Shown: positions 1 through 9,300, counted from the stretch's first letter. The stretch: 56,403 nt of DNA from Xanthobacteraceae bacterium (GCA_019750915.1 JAIENY010000074.1:1-56403), one strand, 5' to 3'. A program made the numbers and translations. The notes: generated by a model not told the origin, from the sequence alone.

Positions 1-174
1 CCAGCCGAACAGCACTTCGTCGTTATAAATTTTCCAGCCGCTGCCGATCATGATGAACATGGTCACGGCATTGAGCCAATGCATCGCACGTATCGGCCAT
101 GGATGTAGCCTGCGCGGTTTCTTCCCGCTTTCCGACTTGAGGACGGCTGAACCGGTATCAATCACTTGCGTCAA
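1..174 (-). CDS. Cytochrome b/b6-domain (cytochrome b561/PhsC-like) membrane protein, N-terminal part
   Basis: Only the first 58 codons lie in the window; the gene runs off the left edge. The peptide contains PIRAMHWLNAVTMF followed by MIGSGWKIYNDEVLFGW, the first haem-ligating helix typical of cytochrome b561 / thiosulfate-reductase cytochrome b proteins (the His of MHW would be a haem ligand). In other genomes such proteins often sit beside a molybdopterin sulfite-oxidase-type protein, which would lie outside this window. The start is read as TTG at 174 because GAGGGG at 182-187 gives a 7-base spacing; a GTG at 165 in the same frame is the alternative. The family is fairly clear, the electron partner is not. 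Confidence 0.72.
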   Translation of the reverse strand, partial: MTQVIDTGSAVLKSESGKKPRRLHPWPIRAMHWLNAVTMFIMIGSGWKIYNDEVLFGW

Positions 175-440
175 AGGACAACCCCTCGTTGAATCGTATC
201 TTTCCAGCGACCGAGCGATAAACGCTACGGCACACGCCGGAACAGCAGGCAACCAATAACGCAACCATTACGTGTTATGTATCGCAGTGCTTTGGCCCGA
301 CGTGATACGCTGAAGATGAAGAAATATTACTCGCAAATGGAATAAATTTCGTCGTTGCTTCAGCTGCGAGATTATGTGCATTCCAACAGCGCGAGTGAAA
401 CCGTTTTCTTGAGCTGGCCAGTCAAAATGCAGATTCTCAG

Positions 441-926
441 ATGAATGCGCGCTTGAACATGAAATGGTTGTCGATTCGGCTGCTCGTTGCGGTCCTTTTG
501 TTGTGCCCTGTTCTGCATCAATCCATGGCGCAGGAGGCCACTCAGCGCCAGCCAACGCAAGAAGAGCGTTATCTCGCCCGCTTTCCGCAACCCGCGAAGG
601 TCGGCCATCTTATCGGATTGCCGGTGCTTGACGGCCGCGACAGCACCATCGGTTACGTTCGCGACGTGGTGAAGACGGCCGACGGCAAGATCAAGCTGAT
701 CGTACCTTATAATTCATGGTTCGGCTGGGTCTCGGAGCAGAGTTTTTTCGACAGGTTCCGCAAGCCTGTTGCCGTGCCCCTTGAGACAGTCGCCATTCTC
801 GGCAGCCAGATCGACGCGCTCGATATGGAGAGGCCAGCTTTCGAGAAGGCTCCCGCCTGGTCTCCCAAAGACGGCACGTCTTTGTCGCGCGACGATATCG
901 TCAAGATCGGAGTTCAGCGACGCTGA
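441..926 (+). CDS. Secreted PRC-barrel domain protein
   Basis: 161 residues. Residues about 7-31 form a signal peptide (basic MKWLSIRL, hydrophobic LLVAVLLLCPVL, then an AQ-type cleavage region near SMAQEA). Residues about 55-110 read as a PRC-barrel (IGLPVLDGRDSTIGYVRDVV, then KLIVPYNSWFGW), a small beta-barrel fold seen in photosynthetic reaction-centre H subunits and in many uncharacterised stress proteins. The mature protein should be periplasmic. ATG at 441 or ATG at 459 could be the start; neither has a strong ribosome site, and 459 gives a more usual signal peptide length. It ends 5 bases before the convergent mtnP. No specific function can be assigned. Confidence 0.75.
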   Translation: MNARLNMKWLSIRLLVAVLLLCPVLHQSMAQEATQRQPTQEERYLARFPQPAKVGHLIGLPVLDGRDSTIGYVRDVVKTADGKIKLIVPYNSWFGWVSEQSFFDRFRKPVAVPLETVAILGSQIDALDMERPAFEKAPAWSPKDGTSLSRDDIVKIGVQRR

Positions 927-931
927 TCGCC

Positions 932-1804
932 TCAGCGATTCAGCACCCGTCCCGCAATCGTCTGAAGCTTCGCGACAAGAGCCACGTCGCGCGCATCCGG
1001 CGCCGTGATAACCGCATGCTCCAACGCCTGATCTGATCCTGCCGGACAGATTTCGTGCTCGCGCGGCAGGTCAATTGCCAGACGCTGCACCAGCTTTTTC
1101 GCCAGTTCGGCGTTCCCCAGAAGAGTTTCGATGACCTTTGCGACGTCTACAGCGCCATGGTCGGCATGCCAGCAATCATAGTCGGTGACCATTGCAACGG
1201 TGGCGTAACAGATCTCCGCCTCGCGCGCGAGTTTGGCTTCAGGCATGTTTGTCATGCCGATAACGTCACAGCCCCATTGGCGGTACAGCTTGCTCTCCGC
1301 AAGAGTGGAGAATTGCGGCCCTTCCATTACGAGGTACGTTCCGCCACGTACTACGTTTATGCCTTCTTTCTCGGCTGCGCGCGCGGCATGTTCGGCGAGC
1401 AGAGGACTGATCGGGTCACCAAACGGCACATGGCCGACGCAGCCATTCCCGAAAAACGATTTTTCACGCGCGAACGTGCGATCAATAAACTGATCGACCA
1501 CCACGAACATGCCCGGCGCCAGTTCTTCCTTCAGCGAGCCGCACGCCGAAATTGACACCAGATCCGTCACTCCGATCTGCTTCAGGGCATCGATGTTGGC
1601 GCGATAATTAATACCTGACGGCGAAAACTTGTGCCCACGCCCATGCCTTGGCAGAAAAGCAATCGGCAGGCCCGACAGTTCGCCGATGAGGATATCATCC
1701 GAAGGATCGCCCCATGGGGTTTCGACCCGCGTCCAGCGGGCATTCGTCAGACCAGGGATGTCATAGATTCCCGAGCCACCCAGAATTCCAAGAAAAGTAC
1801 GCAT
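932..1804 (-). CDS. mtnP: S-methyl-5'-thioadenosine phosphorylase
   Basis: 290 residues, the usual length. The N-terminus ILGGSGIYDIPGL is the phosphate-binding loop of the MTAP/PNP-II family. GRGHKFSP, ACGSLKEELAPG and MEGPQFSTLAES are further family signatures, and MTNMPEAKLAREAEICYA covers the nucleoside-binding region. The enzyme splits methylthioadenosine, a by-product of polyamine synthesis, into adenine and 5-methylthioribose-1-phosphate in the cytoplasm (family knowledge). The gene stands alone here and converges with the PRC-barrel gene; no other methionine-salvage gene is next to it. Confidence 0.93.
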   Translation of the reverse strand: MRTFLGILGGSGIYDIPGLTNARWTRVETPWGDPSDDILIGELSGLPIAFLPRHGRGHKFSPSGINYRANIDALKQIGVTDLVSISACGSLKEELAPGMFVVVDQFIDRTFAREKSFFGNGCVGHVPFGDPISPLLAEHAARAAEKEGINVVRGGTYLVMEGPQFSTLAESKLYRQWGCDVIGMTNMPEAKLAREAEICYATVAMVTDYDCWHADHGAVDVAKVIETLLGNAELAKKLVQRLAIDLPREHEICPAGSDQALEHAVITAPDARDVALVAKLQTIAGRVLNR

Positions 1805-1981
1805 ATCCCCTCTTTGGCCAAGACCGCCTGCTACGATTTTTACGAAGCCAGATCAATCCACGTTACCACGAGCGCAACGCATCCTGGGCAAATATCACCT
1901 CACCCGCTTCTTGAGCCTCGTTCCGCTCAGTCTATAAGGTCTGCGTGATACTGGCGAAATGCCACCCCGGAAAGCCTGTTT

Positions 1982-3964
1982 GTGATGTTTTCGATATTGC
2001 ATGTTCTGATCTGCGGCGTGGCGGCGTTGGCGGTATGGACGACCATCGGCCTCGCCTTTACGGGGCGTATGACGGATCGCTTCACGGCCCTCGGCATGGC
2101 GCCCATTGTTGGTTGGGCCGTGCAAAGCACTCTCGCCCTGCCTTTGCTTTGGTTCACGGGCACATCGCCGGTCAGCGCCAGCCTCGCGCTCCTTCTTCCG
2201 GCCGGCACCGCTCTCTGCGCGCAATTTTATGGACGCTCGTACAAGCAGACGTCCGTGTCTGCGACCAACATCGTCGCGTTAGCGGCCAGCGCGGGTTTTA
2301 TCGCTGCGATCATGACCGCTGCGATCACGCCGAAATATGCCGATGGCGGCATCGTGCTTTCAGCAACGATCTTCGATCACACCAAGGTGGCGATCATCGA
2401 TGAAATCCGCCGCAACGGCCTTCCCGCCATCAATCCTTTTGTAGCGGATCCTGCGGTCTCCAGCCACCTCGCCTATTATTACCTTTGGCATTTCAGCGCG
2501 GCCATGCTTGCCTTTCTGACCGGCGCTTCAAGCTGGGAGGCCGAAGTCGGATTGACATGGTTCACACTGCTCGCCTCGCTTTCGGCCATGTTTGCGCTGG
2601 CCTACCGGATCGGCGGCAATCAAAGAGCGGTCTGGTGGGTTTTTCCTGTCGCGCTGGCGGGCTCGCTTCGGCTCGTTCTGGAAGAAATATTCGGATGGGA
2701 TTTCGTCACCTTCACGTTCGGGTATCGCACCGGGTTTAGCGGCTGGGCCTTTCAATCGACATGGGCGCCGCAACACATCGCGGGGGCGACTTGCGCCACC
2801 ATCGGGATATTTCTGCTGGCCCGCCTTGCACGCCGGCCGAGATTTCTCGAAGCGCTCGTTCTCGGACTGCTCGCCGCCGCCAGTTTTGAAAGTTCGACCT
2901 GGATCGGCGGCATCGTTTTCCCGATGGCCGCTATCCTGGCTGCAATCCCTCTCCTCATCCTGACCACAGACAATAAAGCGGGCTTCGTGCGCTGCGTTCT
3001 GATTGCGGGTGTGTTGACGGTCGTATTGTCTGTACCGTTCCTGATCGACCAGCTGCGCGTGTCCTCGCTACGGGCGTCAGGACTGGCTATCGGGCTTGCT
3101 CCCTTCGGATCGCTTGGCGACGACTTCCCCGATCGTGTCCGCACCCTGTTGGATCCGGTTTCGTACTGGGTTCTGACGCTTCCGCTGGAGCTGTCCGCAA
3201 GCTACATCGTCGGATGCTGGGCTTTGGTACGATACTGGCGCAATGCCCTCGGCGATCGGGATCGCATGGCGTTGATGATAGCCGCGTCCGCTTTGATCCT
3301 GTGGTCACTGCTCGTCGGTGCATTTTTTGTCAGCAAGCTTGCCCACAACAACGATCTCGCCTGGCGGGGCGTTCTTCCCGCATCGATCCTGCTAATCTCG
3401 TTCGCGGCGGCAGGTCTGGGCAGCTCATGGCGCACACTCTCCCGATCCGCACGGATCGCAACGCTGGCGCTTCTGCTTCTTGCGTTCGAGGATACGCGCG
3501 GAGGCCTCTCCAGCACCTTGTTTCAGGAGCCGTCGTCGACCGCCCAGGCTTTTGCGAAATCAGCCGACATGTGGGTGGCGGTGCGCCGCCACGCGGGGCC
3601 GACCGACCGTGTCGCGAACAACCCGGACTATCTTGAGCATGTCTTTCCCTGGCCGATCAACGCGTCCTGGGCCTTCTGGTCCAACCGCAGGTCTTGCTAC
3701 GCCAACGAGGATCTGGTCGGTCCATTTTCGTCCTTCGGAAGCTCAAAGCGGGAGGCAACCAATCAGCTTTTTACCAGTCTGTTTGCGGGTACCGCGACAA
3801 CCACCGACGTGGCGACGATCAAATCATCTTTCGACTGCCGGTTTGTTGTCGTAACTCCGGAAGACGGTCTATGGCGCAACGACGCTATCCTTCTTTCCGG
3901 CGGCTATGAGCTGGTGGAATCCTCGACCGCGTGGCGCATCTATCGCGTCGCAGCCAATCGATGA
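1982..3964 (+). CDS. Large polytopic membrane protein, GT-C glycosyltransferase-like
   Basis: 660 residues with roughly a dozen hydrophobic segments spread over residues 1-500, then a soluble C-terminal part (about 510-660). After the third or fourth helix comes a loop with IFDHTKVAIIDEIRRNG, NPFVADPAVSSHLAYYYLWH and an aromatic-rich end. This resembles the first extracytoplasmic loop of GT-C / YYY-type membrane glycosyltransferases, which use polyprenyl-linked sugars. Exact family membership is not certain. GTG 1982 (GGAAAG seven bases upstream) or ATG 1985 is the start. It converges on the sugar operon at 3978-7678, which encodes a polyprenyl-sugar type GT2 and an epimerase, so a joint role in glycan or glycolipid modification is a reasonable inference. 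Confidence 0.6.
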   Translation: MMFSILHVLICGVAALAVWTTIGLAFTGRMTDRFTALGMAPIVGWAVQSTLALPLLWFTGTSPVSASLALLLPAGTALCAQFYGRSYKQTSVSATNIVALAASAGFIAAIMTAAITPKYADGGIVLSATIFDHTKVAIIDEIRRNGLPAINPFVADPAVSSHLAYYYLWHFSAAMLAFLTGASSWEAEVGLTWFTLLASLSAMFALAYRIGGNQRAVWWVFPVALAGSLRLVLEEIFGWDFVTFTFGYRTGFSGWAFQSTWAPQHIAGATCATIGIFLLARLARRPRFLEALVLGLLAAASFESSTWIGGIVFPMAAILAAIPLLILTTDNKAGFVRCVLIAGVLTVVLSVPFLIDQLRVSSLRASGLAIGLAPFGSLGDDFPDRVRTLLDPVSYWVLTLPLELSASYIVGCWALVRYWRNALGDRDRMALMIAASALILWSLLVGAFFVSKLAHNNDLAWRGVLPASILLISFAAAGLGSSWRTLSRSARIATLALLLLAFEDTRGGLSSTLFQEPSSTAQAFAKSADMWVAVRRHAGPTDRVANNPDYLEHVFPWPINASWAFWSNRRSCYANEDLVGPFSSFGSSKREATNQLFTSLFAGTATTTDVATIKSSFDCRFVVVTPEDGLWRNDAILLSGGYELVESSTAWRIYRVAANR

Positions 3965-3977
3965 CGACCACAACTCG

Positions 3978-5012
3978 TCAGCTCTGCGATGAGAGTTCTT
4001 TCATGCCGGCGTCAAAATCCTCATGCGCCGCCCAGCCGAGCTCCCGCACGATCCGCGATGAATCCGCCGTGATATGACGAACATCTCCCAGCCTGAACTG
4101 CGCGGTCACAACTGGAGCCGGACCATTCAGGGCGCGCGATAGAGATGCGGCCATCTCGCCAACGGTGCGCGGCGTGCCAGATCCGACATTGAAGGCGCGC
4201 ACGCCTTGCGTGAACGCCTCACAGGCCAGGACGGTCGCCGCGGCGATGTCACGCACGTGGACGAAATCGCGGCGCTGCTGGCCGTCTTCGAACACGCGCG
4301 GCGCTTCGCCCCGGCGCAGCGCCGAAGTAAAAATCGAGGCCACTCCGGCATAGGGTGTATCGCGCGGCATGCCCGGTCCATACACGTTGTGATAACGCAG
4401 GAACGATGCCGAGCCTCCTGTCACGCGCGACCAATTCGATGCATAGAATTCCTGCGCCAGCTTGCTGGTTGCATAAGCGTTACGCGGATCGACGGGGATG
4501 TCCTCCTCCACCAGCGTCGGCGCCAGCGACCTGCCGCATACCGGACATGGCGGATCGAACGATCCGGCCTTGAGCGCGGCTTCGCTACGCGGACCGACAC
4601 GGACTTCGCCATGCTCGGGGCAGATACCGAATCCCTCGCCGTAAACCACCATGGAGCTCGCCAGCGTCAGGCGTTTGACGTCGGCTTTCGCCATGCAGGA
4701 CAAAAGCTGGGCGATGCCTTCGTCATTCGTGGATGCATAGTCGGGATAATCGCTGATATCGACGCCAAGACCCACCTTGGCGGCGAGATGAATAACAGCT
4801 TCGATACCGGTCAGCGCTGCGCTCATCGCGACCGGGTCGCGTACATCACCTTGGCGAAATTCGACGCTATTCGGAAACATCGGTGCCACGCCAGTGCGAT
4901 GAACGTCACCGCGAAGCGAATCGAGCACACGCACGTCGTGGCCATTTTTCTGAAGCGCACGCACGACATGCTGGCCGATAAAGCCAGCGCCTCCGGTCAC
5001 GAGCACATGCAT
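3978..5012 (-). CDS. NAD-dependent sugar epimerase/dehydratase (dTDP-L-rhamnose 4-epimerase-like) with Cys-rich insert
   Basis: 344 residues, extended short-chain dehydrogenase fold. The Rossmann loop GGAGFIGQHV is at 7-16; the active site is S119/S120 with Y180-x3-K184 (YATSK). Late motifs RYHNVYGP and RRDFVHVRDIAAA are typical of NDP-sugar epimerases. Between the VVYGEG strand and YATSK is an insert of about 40 residues holding C131PEH134 and C156PVC159, which looks like a zinc ribbon; this layout is known from dTDP-L-rhamnose 4-epimerase-type proteins. It follows the GT2 gene with one base between them and is the last gene of the 7678-3978 operon. Family call is firm, the exact sugar is not. 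Confidence 0.8.
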   Translation of the reverse strand: MHVLVTGGAGFIGQHVVRALQKNGHDVRVLDSLRGDVHRTGVAPMFPNSVEFRQGDVRDPVAMSAALTGIEAVIHLAAKVGLGVDISDYPDYASTNDEGIAQLLSCMAKADVKRLTLASSMVVYGEGFGICPEHGEVRVGPRSEAALKAGSFDPPCPVCGRSLAPTLVEEDIPVDPRNAYATSKLAQEFYASNWSRVTGGSASFLRYHNVYGPGMPRDTPYAGVASIFTSALRRGEAPRVFEDGQQRRDFVHVRDIAAATVLACEAFTQGVRAFNVGSGTPRTVGEMAASLSRALNGPAPVVTAQFRLGDVRHITADSSRIVRELGWAAHEDFDAGMKELSSQS

Positions 5013-5013
5013 C

Positions 5014-5793
5014 TCAGCTTCTCTCCGGAGATTTCAGACGCGAAACCGCCGCACCCACAGGAAAGGTCCTTCTTCCCCGCTGCCTCGGCAGCGAACTGGC
5101 CAGTCGCACAAAGGTCGTCATGATTTTCCATGCCGCTGAAACACCGGCGACCAGATTGCCAGACACCTTCGAGACTCCGCCGCGGCGACACCGATGGTCG
5201 ACCGCAATCTCCTCGATCCGATAACCGCCGGCTGCCACACGCATCTGCATCTCGAGATTCCAGCCGTAAGTCATTTCGGCCATCCCGAGATCCCGTAAAT
5301 CGGCCACCCGCATCGCCCTGAAGGGCGACATGTCCGTGAACCGGACGCGATAATAAAGGAAGATCAGAGCGCCAGCGACCCACCCCGCCACGACCTGCTG
5401 CGGCGACATGCTGCCTGCCTCGCGTTGACCCAGCAGACGAGAGCCAATCACGAAATCAGCCCTGTCCGCTGCGATCGGTCCGACGATTTGCGGAAGAAAC
5501 GAGGGAACGTCGCTGCCGTCGCCATCGAGAAAACAGACGATGTCCGTATCTGGCCGGATAGCCGCAAGGCCCGTTGCGCAGGCGCGCCCATAGCCCTTCA
5601 CCGGCTCGACGACGACCGTGGCTCCGGCCTCGCGCGCGGCTGCATCGGTGCGGTCGCTGGATCCGTTGTCGACGACAAGCACCTGATCGGCGCCCGCCGA
5701 CAGCAACTCACGCACGACGCCGCCAATGGCCTCTTCCTCATTGAGACAGGGGACCACGACGCTGACGATCTTGTTGCCCGAACACAAATGCAT
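5014..5793 (-). CDS. Family 2 glycosyltransferase (dolichyl-phosphate-sugar synthase-like)
   Basis: 259 residues. GT2 hallmarks are VVVPCLNEEEAIGGVV at the N-terminus, VVDNGSSDRT (nucleotide binding) and FLDGDGSDVP (metal-binding Asp residues). C-terminal VDHRCRRGGVSKVSGN matches the lipid-phosphate-binding end of polyprenyl-phosphate glycosyltransferases. ALIFLYYRVRF may associate with the membrane. It sits between the TIGR04282 gene (11 bases upstream) and the epimerase (1 base downstream). The inferred role is transfer of a sugar from an NDP donor to a polyprenyl phosphate, which the 660-residue membrane protein next door could then use. Confidence 0.85.
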   Translation of the reverse strand: MHLCSGNKIVSVVVPCLNEEEAIGGVVRELLSAGADQVLVVDNGSSDRTDAAAREAGATVVVEPVKGYGRACATGLAAIRPDTDIVCFLDGDGSDVPSFLPQIVGPIAADRADFVIGSRLLGQREAGSMSPQQVVAGWVAGALIFLYYRVRFTDMSPFRAMRVADLRDLGMAEMTYGWNLEMQMRVAAGGYRIEEIAVDHRCRRGGVSKVSGNLVAGVSAAWKIMTTFVRLASSLPRQRGRRTFPVGAAVSRLKSPERS

Positions 5794-5804
5794 TGAGAAT
5801 GGCT

Positions 5805-6518
5805 TTACGCTTTGACTTTCCGGCCCTCAACGAAGGTCCGGGTGGCAAGAGCCCGCTCGCGGCCTCCGTCCTCGGTCATAAAAGGCATTCGAATGCCGTC
5901 AAGCTCATTTTCCAGGATGCGGTAGGACTCGGCATCGTCGACATCGTACCAGCCGGGCACGTCCTCGACCGGCAAGCCGATCTCGGCAGCCCGCTCGCAC
6001 GTCAGATCGTAAACCTGCTCCGTGCTCCACGGAATGTCCTCAAACAGGCGCTCGTGCACTTCCGACAAACCGATCAGCGTATATCCACCATCGAAGGCGG
6101 GGCTAAGAGCAACGTTGTTTCCGCGCGCCACGGCGTCGACCGCCTTGCGCAACAGCGATTTCGGGATCGTCGGTGAATCCGAATTGACGAGAATGACGCC
6201 GTCGTGACCGGCGGCCAGAATGTCCCTGGCGCCAGCCATCAAACGCTCGCCAAAGTCGCCCTGGACCTGGGGGATCAAAGCGAAATTATCCGGCAGCAGG
6301 ACACGCAGGGCCGGCTCCGTGCCGACAGGGGTATAGAGAGCGTAAGCCGATACATCGCGGTCGCTCGCCAAATCTCCGATGGTTCGCGACAGGTCGCGGA
6401 TGAAGCAGGCCGATATTTCGGCGCATTCCTCGGGCCGCAGCGGCGGCGACAGCCGTGTTTTGGATTTGCCTGGCGCAGGCGTTTTGCAGACGATGGCGAC
6501 GGCGATCGTTCCCATCAC
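5805..6518 (-). CDS. TIGR04282-family (DUF2064) nucleotidyl/glycosyltransferase-like protein
   Basis: 237 residues. The N-terminus AIVCKTPAPGKSKTRLSPPL is the GT-A-type nucleotide loop of the DUF2064 family, and ILVNSDSPTIPKSLL carries the central acidic motif. The family is named for arsenosugar biosynthesis clusters, but many members occur with GT2 genes and no arsenic genes, as here. It overlaps the upstream PLP-enzyme gene by 4 bases (ATGA), so the two are translationally coupled. The substrate is unknown. Confidence 0.8.
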   Translation of the reverse strand: MMGTIAVAIVCKTPAPGKSKTRLSPPLRPEECAEISACFIRDLSRTIGDLASDRDVSAYALYTPVGTEPALRVLLPDNFALIPQVQGDFGERLMAGARDILAAGHDGVILVNSDSPTIPKSLLRKAVDAVARGNNVALSPAFDGGYTLIGLSEVHERLFEDIPWSTEQVYDLTCERAAEIGLPVEDVPGWYDVDDAESYRILENELDGIRMPFMTEDGGRERALATRTFVEGRKVKA

Positions 6519-7678
6519 GCTCTCTCCGCGGACGATTCAGAGAGCGCCGCACACAGATCGGCATACAGTTCCTCAACATCCTCAAGACCGACCGACAGGC
6601 GCAGCAGATCGGGCGGACACGAAGTGCCCTCGCCTTCGATCGAAGCTCGATGTTCGATCAGGCTCTCGATGCCCCCGAAAGACGTGGCATGCTTCCAGAG
6701 CTTGGTTTGGGTCGCAACACGCTTGGCAACAGCCTCGTTCCCAAGACGTATGGATAACATGCCGCCAAAGCCGCCCTGCATCTGGCGCATCGCGATACGA
6801 TGCCCTGGATGGGTCTGCAGGCCCGCATAAAGCACCGATGCGATGCCGGCGTGCCCAACGAGCCGCTCGGCGATGATCTGTGCTGACTTGGCCTGCGCCC
6901 GCACCCGAAGATCGAGCGTCCGCATGCCGCGGGTCAGCAACCATGCCTCGAACGACCCAAGCGCGGTGCCGAGTTCCTCGCGGTGAGCGCGAATACGCTG
7001 CCACAAGCTGTTGCGCTGAACCGTGGCGAGCGCACCGGCCACGATGTCGGAGTGGCCGTTCAGATATTTGGTCGCCGAATGCATGACCATATCGGCGCCA
7101 AGCAGGAGCGGCTGCGTAAAAATCGGCGTTGGAATCGTCGAATCGACACAGACATCGGCATCGATCGCATGAGCGATCTCGCATACGGCCGCGATGTCTG
7201 TGATCGTCCAAAGAGGGTTGCTCGGTGTCTCGATCCAGACGAGCCTGGTCGAACCCGGCCTCTTCGCAGCCTTGACCGCGGTCAGATCGGAGCTATCGGC
7301 GAAGGTGATCGAATGTCCGAACCGGTCAACCCCGCGCAGCCATTTTCGCAAGCCCCAGTACATCATGTCCGATGCGACGATATGCGATTGCGGAGGCAGG
7401 GACAGGATAATAGCCGCGGCCGCCGCCATGCCCGAGACAAACAGCATGGCCTCGTCGGTCGATTCGAGCGCCGTGATGATCTTCTCTGCGTGGTGAACCG
7501 ACAGGCTGTCGGCCCGCCCGTAAACATGGCCGGAGCGGTAGTTGCCGTCGGATTCCCGTGCAAATGTGGTGGCCATGTGAATGGCAGGCACAACCCCATT
7601 GGTCGAAGGTTCGAGCGCACCGAGAGCCTTTGCGACAAGCGTCCGGTGTCCGAGATGGATCTTACTTCGATCGTCCAT
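6515..7678 (-). CDS. Cys/Met metabolism PLP-dependent enzyme (trans-sulfuration family)
   Basis: 387 residues, full length for cystathionine gamma-synthase / beta-lyase / methionine gamma-lyase fold-type I enzymes. MHSATKYLNGHSDIVAGA holds the Schiff-base lysine K204; VYGRADSLSVHHAE and TPSNPLW are family motifs for phosphate and substrate binding. These data do not tell which family reaction is catalysed. It is the first gene of an operon with three sugar-transfer genes, an unusual pairing that could point to an amino-sugar or sulfur-containing modification. A partial TAGTGGACAT half-site lies at 7777-7786, about 100 bases upstream. Confidence 0.85.
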   Translation of the reverse strand: MDDRSKIHLGHRTLVAKALGALEPSTNGVVPAIHMATTFARESDGNYRSGHVYGRADSLSVHHAEKIITALESTDEAMLFVSGMAAAAAIILSLPPQSHIVASDMMYWGLRKWLRGVDRFGHSITFADSSDLTAVKAAKRPGSTRLVWIETPSNPLWTITDIAAVCEIAHAIDADVCVDSTIPTPIFTQPLLLGADMVMHSATKYLNGHSDIVAGALATVQRNSLWQRIRAHREELGTALGSFEAWLLTRGMRTLDLRVRAQAKSAQIIAERLVGHAGIASVLYAGLQTHPGHRIAMRQMQGGFGGMLSIRLGNEAVAKRVATQTKLWKHATSFGGIESLIEHRASIEGEGTSCPPDLLRLSVGLEDVEELYADLCAALSESSAERA

Positions 7679-8343
7679 GAAGATTATGTCCGCCTATTGA
7701 ACCACGAGTGTCGGGAGCGTTGTTGAGCTCGAACGCACCGCTACACGGGAATCAATGCGTTTGCTGATATGGTCGTTAGTGGACATTAAAAACTTCGTAA
7801 TTGGCACGCTCAGCGGCTGAGGATACCGGTAAAGTCGGACGCAGACCCTCTATGACCGACGCGCCCAAGTCCCCGCGGTCATATCGTCGCTTCGAAGCAG
7901 AGTTGCCCATAACAAACAGCGTTTCGATATTAGAAAACGAGCTTCCCGGATAATCGTTTCACTGCAAAAGGAAAGCCACACAGAAATTTGCACTGCCAAA
8001 GGTTTATTTCGCACTGCGGTTGTAACAACCGGGACGATCGAAACGTAATTTGGGAGTGGCTTGGCCTGTCCGGGCCATGATCGATTTTGGCTGGTTTTGC
8101 TGGCCAAAATCGCCCCAAGCCCCCCACTTTGGATATGTCGCACCCACGAACAAGCCCCCCTTGTCGGTGACAGCCGAACATTCGCTCCGTATTCCGGTCA
8201 GAGCCGCCTTTGAGCATGAGACGGTGGCAGGAAGCAACTGCTAGCGACCCAGTGTTGTCATCAGCCGCCTGCCTAAATTGCTGACTGAGGACACAACCGG
8301 AGATGGAACAATTTGTGTCAAAGTCATGAAGCGATGCGCTATT
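7679..8343. other. Long intergenic stretch without a convincing gene
   Basis: 665 bases between two same-strand genes. Short open frames exist on both strands, but none shows a recognisable domain or a good ribosome site. The notable content is a long hairpin at 8055-8128 and a TAGTGGACAT half-site at 7777-7786. The first 150 bases should hold the promoter of the 7678-3978 operon. Confidence 0.6.
8055..8128. repeat. Long imperfect inverted repeat (structured hairpin)
   Basis: Nested arms: CGATTTTGGC (8082-8091) pairs perfectly with GCCAAAATCG (8103-8112) around an 11-base loop. Outside it, AGTGG-CTTGG (8055-8064) pairs with CCAAGCC (8115-8121) and CCACT (8124-8128). There is no T-tract after it on either strand, so it is not an obvious terminator. 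It could be a repetitive extragenic palindrome or the core of a small structured RNA. Confidence 0.5.
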
Positions 8344-9300
8344 TTAGCCGCCGGCGCGTTTCCGCTTTCCCTGCACAGACGACAAGAGTGCCTTGTCGGT
8401 CTCGAGCCGTTTTTCGAGAAAACCGACGATGGCTTTAATTCTTCCGATGTGAAGCAGGTCCTCATGCACCGATATCCAGATATCGCGCATCGTGAAAAGG
8501 TCGGGAAGAACTGCACGCAGCTCCCTATTGTGCGCAGCCACGAAAGACGGCAGCATCGCAATACCCTGTCCCTCTGAAACAGCGATGTACTGAGCCATCA
8601 GACTGGTACTGCGGAAGGTTGTATGGACCGGCCGCAGGATATCCGACATCCATCTGTTTTCCTTGATGTAGACATGGTCGTCGATGAAATCGATGAAGGT
8701 ATGATCGTCCAGGTCCTCCCGACGCATCGGCATCGGATGCCGTTCGAAATAGGCTGGAGCGGCATACAGAGAGATCTTGAACTCGCCGAGCTTTTTGACC
8801 CAAAGCCGCTTGCCTTGCGGCCTGAAGAAGCTGACGAAAATATCGGCCTCGCGCCGGCTCATATCCAGCAGACGCGTATCGGTGATCAGTTCGACGTGGA
8901 TAGACGGGTAGAGCTTGTTGAAATCACCGATGCATTGGGTGAGATACATGCTCCCAATGCCGTCCATACTGGCCATGCGAACGGCACCGCCCGCATCCGT
9001 GTCACCAATCCCGATCTCGTTGATGATTGAATTGGCGTTACTTTCCATGCCCTCGGCATACTGCAACAGCCGCAACCCCATCTCGGTCAGTGAAAAACCC
9101 GACTTGCTCCGCTTGAACAGCGTTGCGTTCAGGCTTCGCTCAAGTTCGCGAATCCTGCGGCTGACCGTCGTGTGATCGACCTTCAGCTTCTGCGCGGCGC
9201 GAACCAGATTGCGCTGACGCGCAACCTGGAGAAAATAGGAGATATCGCTCCATTCGTATCGTAGCTGGCGCTGTTGTTTGGCCAAGACGGTCTCCGGCAT
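8344..9300 (-). CDS. LysR-family transcriptional regulator
   Basis: 318 residues. The winged helix lies at about residues 17-75 (SYFLQVARQRNLVRAAQKL, then VDHTTVSRRIRELERSL), followed by the substrate-binding domain with a typical RMASMDGIGSMYL start. It lies 65 bases downstream of the nitrilase gene on the same strand, at the end of the ABC transporter-nitrilase operon, so it is probably the local regulator of that operon rather than divergently placed. An imperfect hairpin at about 9309-9335 separates it from the nitrilase. The effector is unknown. Confidence 0.85.
   Translation of the reverse strand: MPETVLAKQQRQLRYEWSDISYFLQVARQRNLVRAAQKLKVDHTTVSRRIRELERSLNATLFKRSKSGFSLTEMGLRLLQYAEGMESNANSIINEIGIGDTDAGGAVRMASMDGIGSMYLTQCIGDFNKLYPSIHVELITDTRLLDMSRREADIFVSFFRPQGKRLWVKKLGEFKISLYAAPAYFERHPMPMRREDLDDHTFIDFIDDHVYIKENRWMSDILRPVHTTFRSTSLMAQYIAVSEGQGIAMLPSFVAAHNRELRAVLPDLFTMRDIWISVHEDLLHIGRIKAIVGFLEKRLETDKALLSSVQGKRKRAGG

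Noticed and set aside
8050..8244. A 64-codon plus-strand frame and overlapping minus-strand frames in the 7679-8343 gap
   Set aside because: No ribosome site, no domain, and the frames run through the long hairpin; probably non-coding.
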